A DNA stretch of 6,801 nucleotides from Nocardioidaceae bacterium. Its GTDB lineage: Bacteria > Actinomycetota > Actinomycetes > Propionibacteriales > Nocardioidaceae. Location: assembly GCA_013811715.1 (NCBI GenBank), contig JACCUS010000286.1, positions 1-6,801 on the forward strand, read 5' to 3'. Shown here one piece after another: positions 6,029-6,801 of the stretch. Under the pieces are notes generated by a model, which was not told the DNA's origin, did not search any database, and saw only the letters and a program-made list of their open reading frames with translations. Position 1 is the first letter of the stretch, and every line of letters begins with the position of its first letter. A program made the translations under genes and the position numbers.

Positions 6029-6801
6029 ATGTCCGACTCCCCTGACGCGCCCGGTCCGTCGGCGTACCGCAATGTCGAGCGCCACCTGCTGGCCCGCTGG
6101 CCCGAAACCAAGCTCGACCCCACACTGGACCGGATCGCCGCCCTGTGCGACCTGCTCGGCGAACCGCAGCACGCGTACCCGGTCGTGCACCTGACCGGCA
6201 CCAACGGCAAGACCTCCACGGCGCGGATGGTCGACACGCTTCTGAGTGGCCTGGGCCTGCGGACCGGACGGTTCACCAGCCCGCACGTGGAGTCGATGGC
6301 CGAGCGGATCAGCGTCGACGGCGACCGGCTCACCGAGGAGCGCTTCGTCGAGGTATACCGAGAGGTGGCGCCCTATGCCGAGATCATCGACAAGTCCGGT
6401 GGCCACCCCGTCTCGTTCTTCGAACACATCACCGCGATGGCCTTCGCCGTCTTCGCCGACGCGCCGGTCGACGCGGCAATCGTCGAGGTGGGAATGGGCG
6501 GCAGTTGGGACGCGACCAACGTCGCCGACGCCTCGGTCGCCGTCGTAACCCCCATCGGTGTCGACCATGAGAGCTACCTCGGGGACGCGCCGGGCGACAT
6601 CGCGGTGGAGAAGGCCGGCATCATCAAGCCGGGCTGCTTCGCCGTCCTCGCGCAGCAGCCGGTCGAGGCCGCCGAGGTGCTGATGCGCCAGGCAGCCGAG
6701 ATGGGGGCCACCATCGCGCGAGAGGGTCTGGAATTCGGAGTCCTGCGCCGCAAGGCGGGGGTCGGCGGTCAGCTGGTCACCTTCCAGGGCCTGGGAGCGA
6801 C
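6029..6801 (+). CDS. folC: Bifunctional dihydrofolate synthase / folylpolyglutamate synthase, N-terminal part (cut by window edge)
   Basis: A cytoplasmic ATP-dependent ligase that adds glutamate to dihydropteroate and extends the polyglutamate tail of folates. The first 257 codons are visible; the remaining C-terminal part lies beyond 6801. Motifs in order: P-loop LTGTNGKTST (55-64), omega loop FTSPHVESMAERIS (82-95), FFEHITAMAF (130-139), VEVGMGGSWDATN (152-164) and the Mur-ligase-like block TPIGVDHESYLGD (174-186), then IAVEKAGIIKPG (191-202), which includes the Lys expected to be carbamylated. In many FolC proteins the residue after G-M-G-G is Arg; here it is Ser. The ATG at 6029 is chosen because M-S-D-S-P leads into the conserved Y-R-x-V-E-x-x-L-L start region and because a -10 box lies 7 nt upstream; no ribosome site is present. 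It is divergent from the protease gene. Confidence 0.95.
   Translation, partial: MSDSPDAPGPSAYRNVERHLLARWPETKLDPTLDRIAALCDLLGEPQHAYPVVHLTGTNGKTSTARMVDTLLSGLGLRTGRFTSPHVESMAERISVDGDRLTEERFVEVYREVAPYAEIIDKSGGHPVSFFEHITAMAFAVFADAPVDAAIVEVGMGGSWDATNVADASVAVVTPIGVDHESYLGDAPGDIAVEKAGIIKPGCFAVLAQQPVEAAEVLMRQAAEMGATIAREGLEFGVLRRKAGVGGQLVTFQGLGA

Noticed and set aside
5882..6568. 228-codon minus-strand open frame
   Set aside because: It is antisense to folC, which has all its signature motifs.

Overview
High-GC actinobacterial chromosome, probably a relative of Nocardioides or other Propionibacteriales. This placement is inferred from the GC content, the ValS N-terminus, the SHOCT/ABC/DesK-type gene set, the secreted matrixin-like protease and a leaderless-looking folC start. 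No 16S or other firm taxonomic marker is present.

Layout, left to right. Positions 1-154 (minus) hold the first 51 codons of a valine--tRNA ligase that runs off the left edge. Positions 155-364 are a leader/intergenic stretch with a strong hairpin (301-348) behind the ABC permease gene and a set of competing inverted repeats (213-271) in front of valS. Positions 365-2380 (minus) are a tightly overlapping three-gene operon: a small membrane-anchored SHOCT protein, a BcrA-type ABC ATPase and an ABC-2 permease. Positions 2381-2527 are the regulatory gap of that operon, with a hairpin over the ribosome binding site, a perfect CTCAGG/CCTGAG inverted repeat, and a terminator-like hairpin ending the next operon. 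Positions 2528-4374 (minus) encode a NarL/LuxR-type response regulator and its DesK-like sensor kinase, overlapping by 4 nt. Sensor/regulator plus exporter is a familiar actinobacterial layout for sensing and removing a cell-envelope or peptide stress; the ligand cannot be read from the sequence.

Positions 4375-4793 contain no intact gene. They carry the 3' end of a D-amino-acid-oxidase-family gene (4654-4445, minus) and, pointing away from it, an unidentified short C-terminal coding tail (about 4659-4751, plus). The two meet near 4655, which looks like a rearrangement scar. Positions 4794-5823 (minus) are a secreted matrixin-type zinc metalloprotease gene split into two frames by what appears to be one extra base. 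Positions 5824-6028 are a divergent intergenic region with a probable leaderless promoter for folC, and 6029-6801 (plus) is the first 257 codons of folC (dihydrofolate/folylpolyglutamate synthase), cut by the right edge.

The window is mostly ordinary families. The parts worth a second look are the decayed segment at 4445-5823, the overlooked oxidase remnant that falsely lengthens the kinase ORF, and several well-formed RNA-level structures at operon boundaries. I saw no tRNA, rRNA, CRISPR array, insertion sequence or phage gene.
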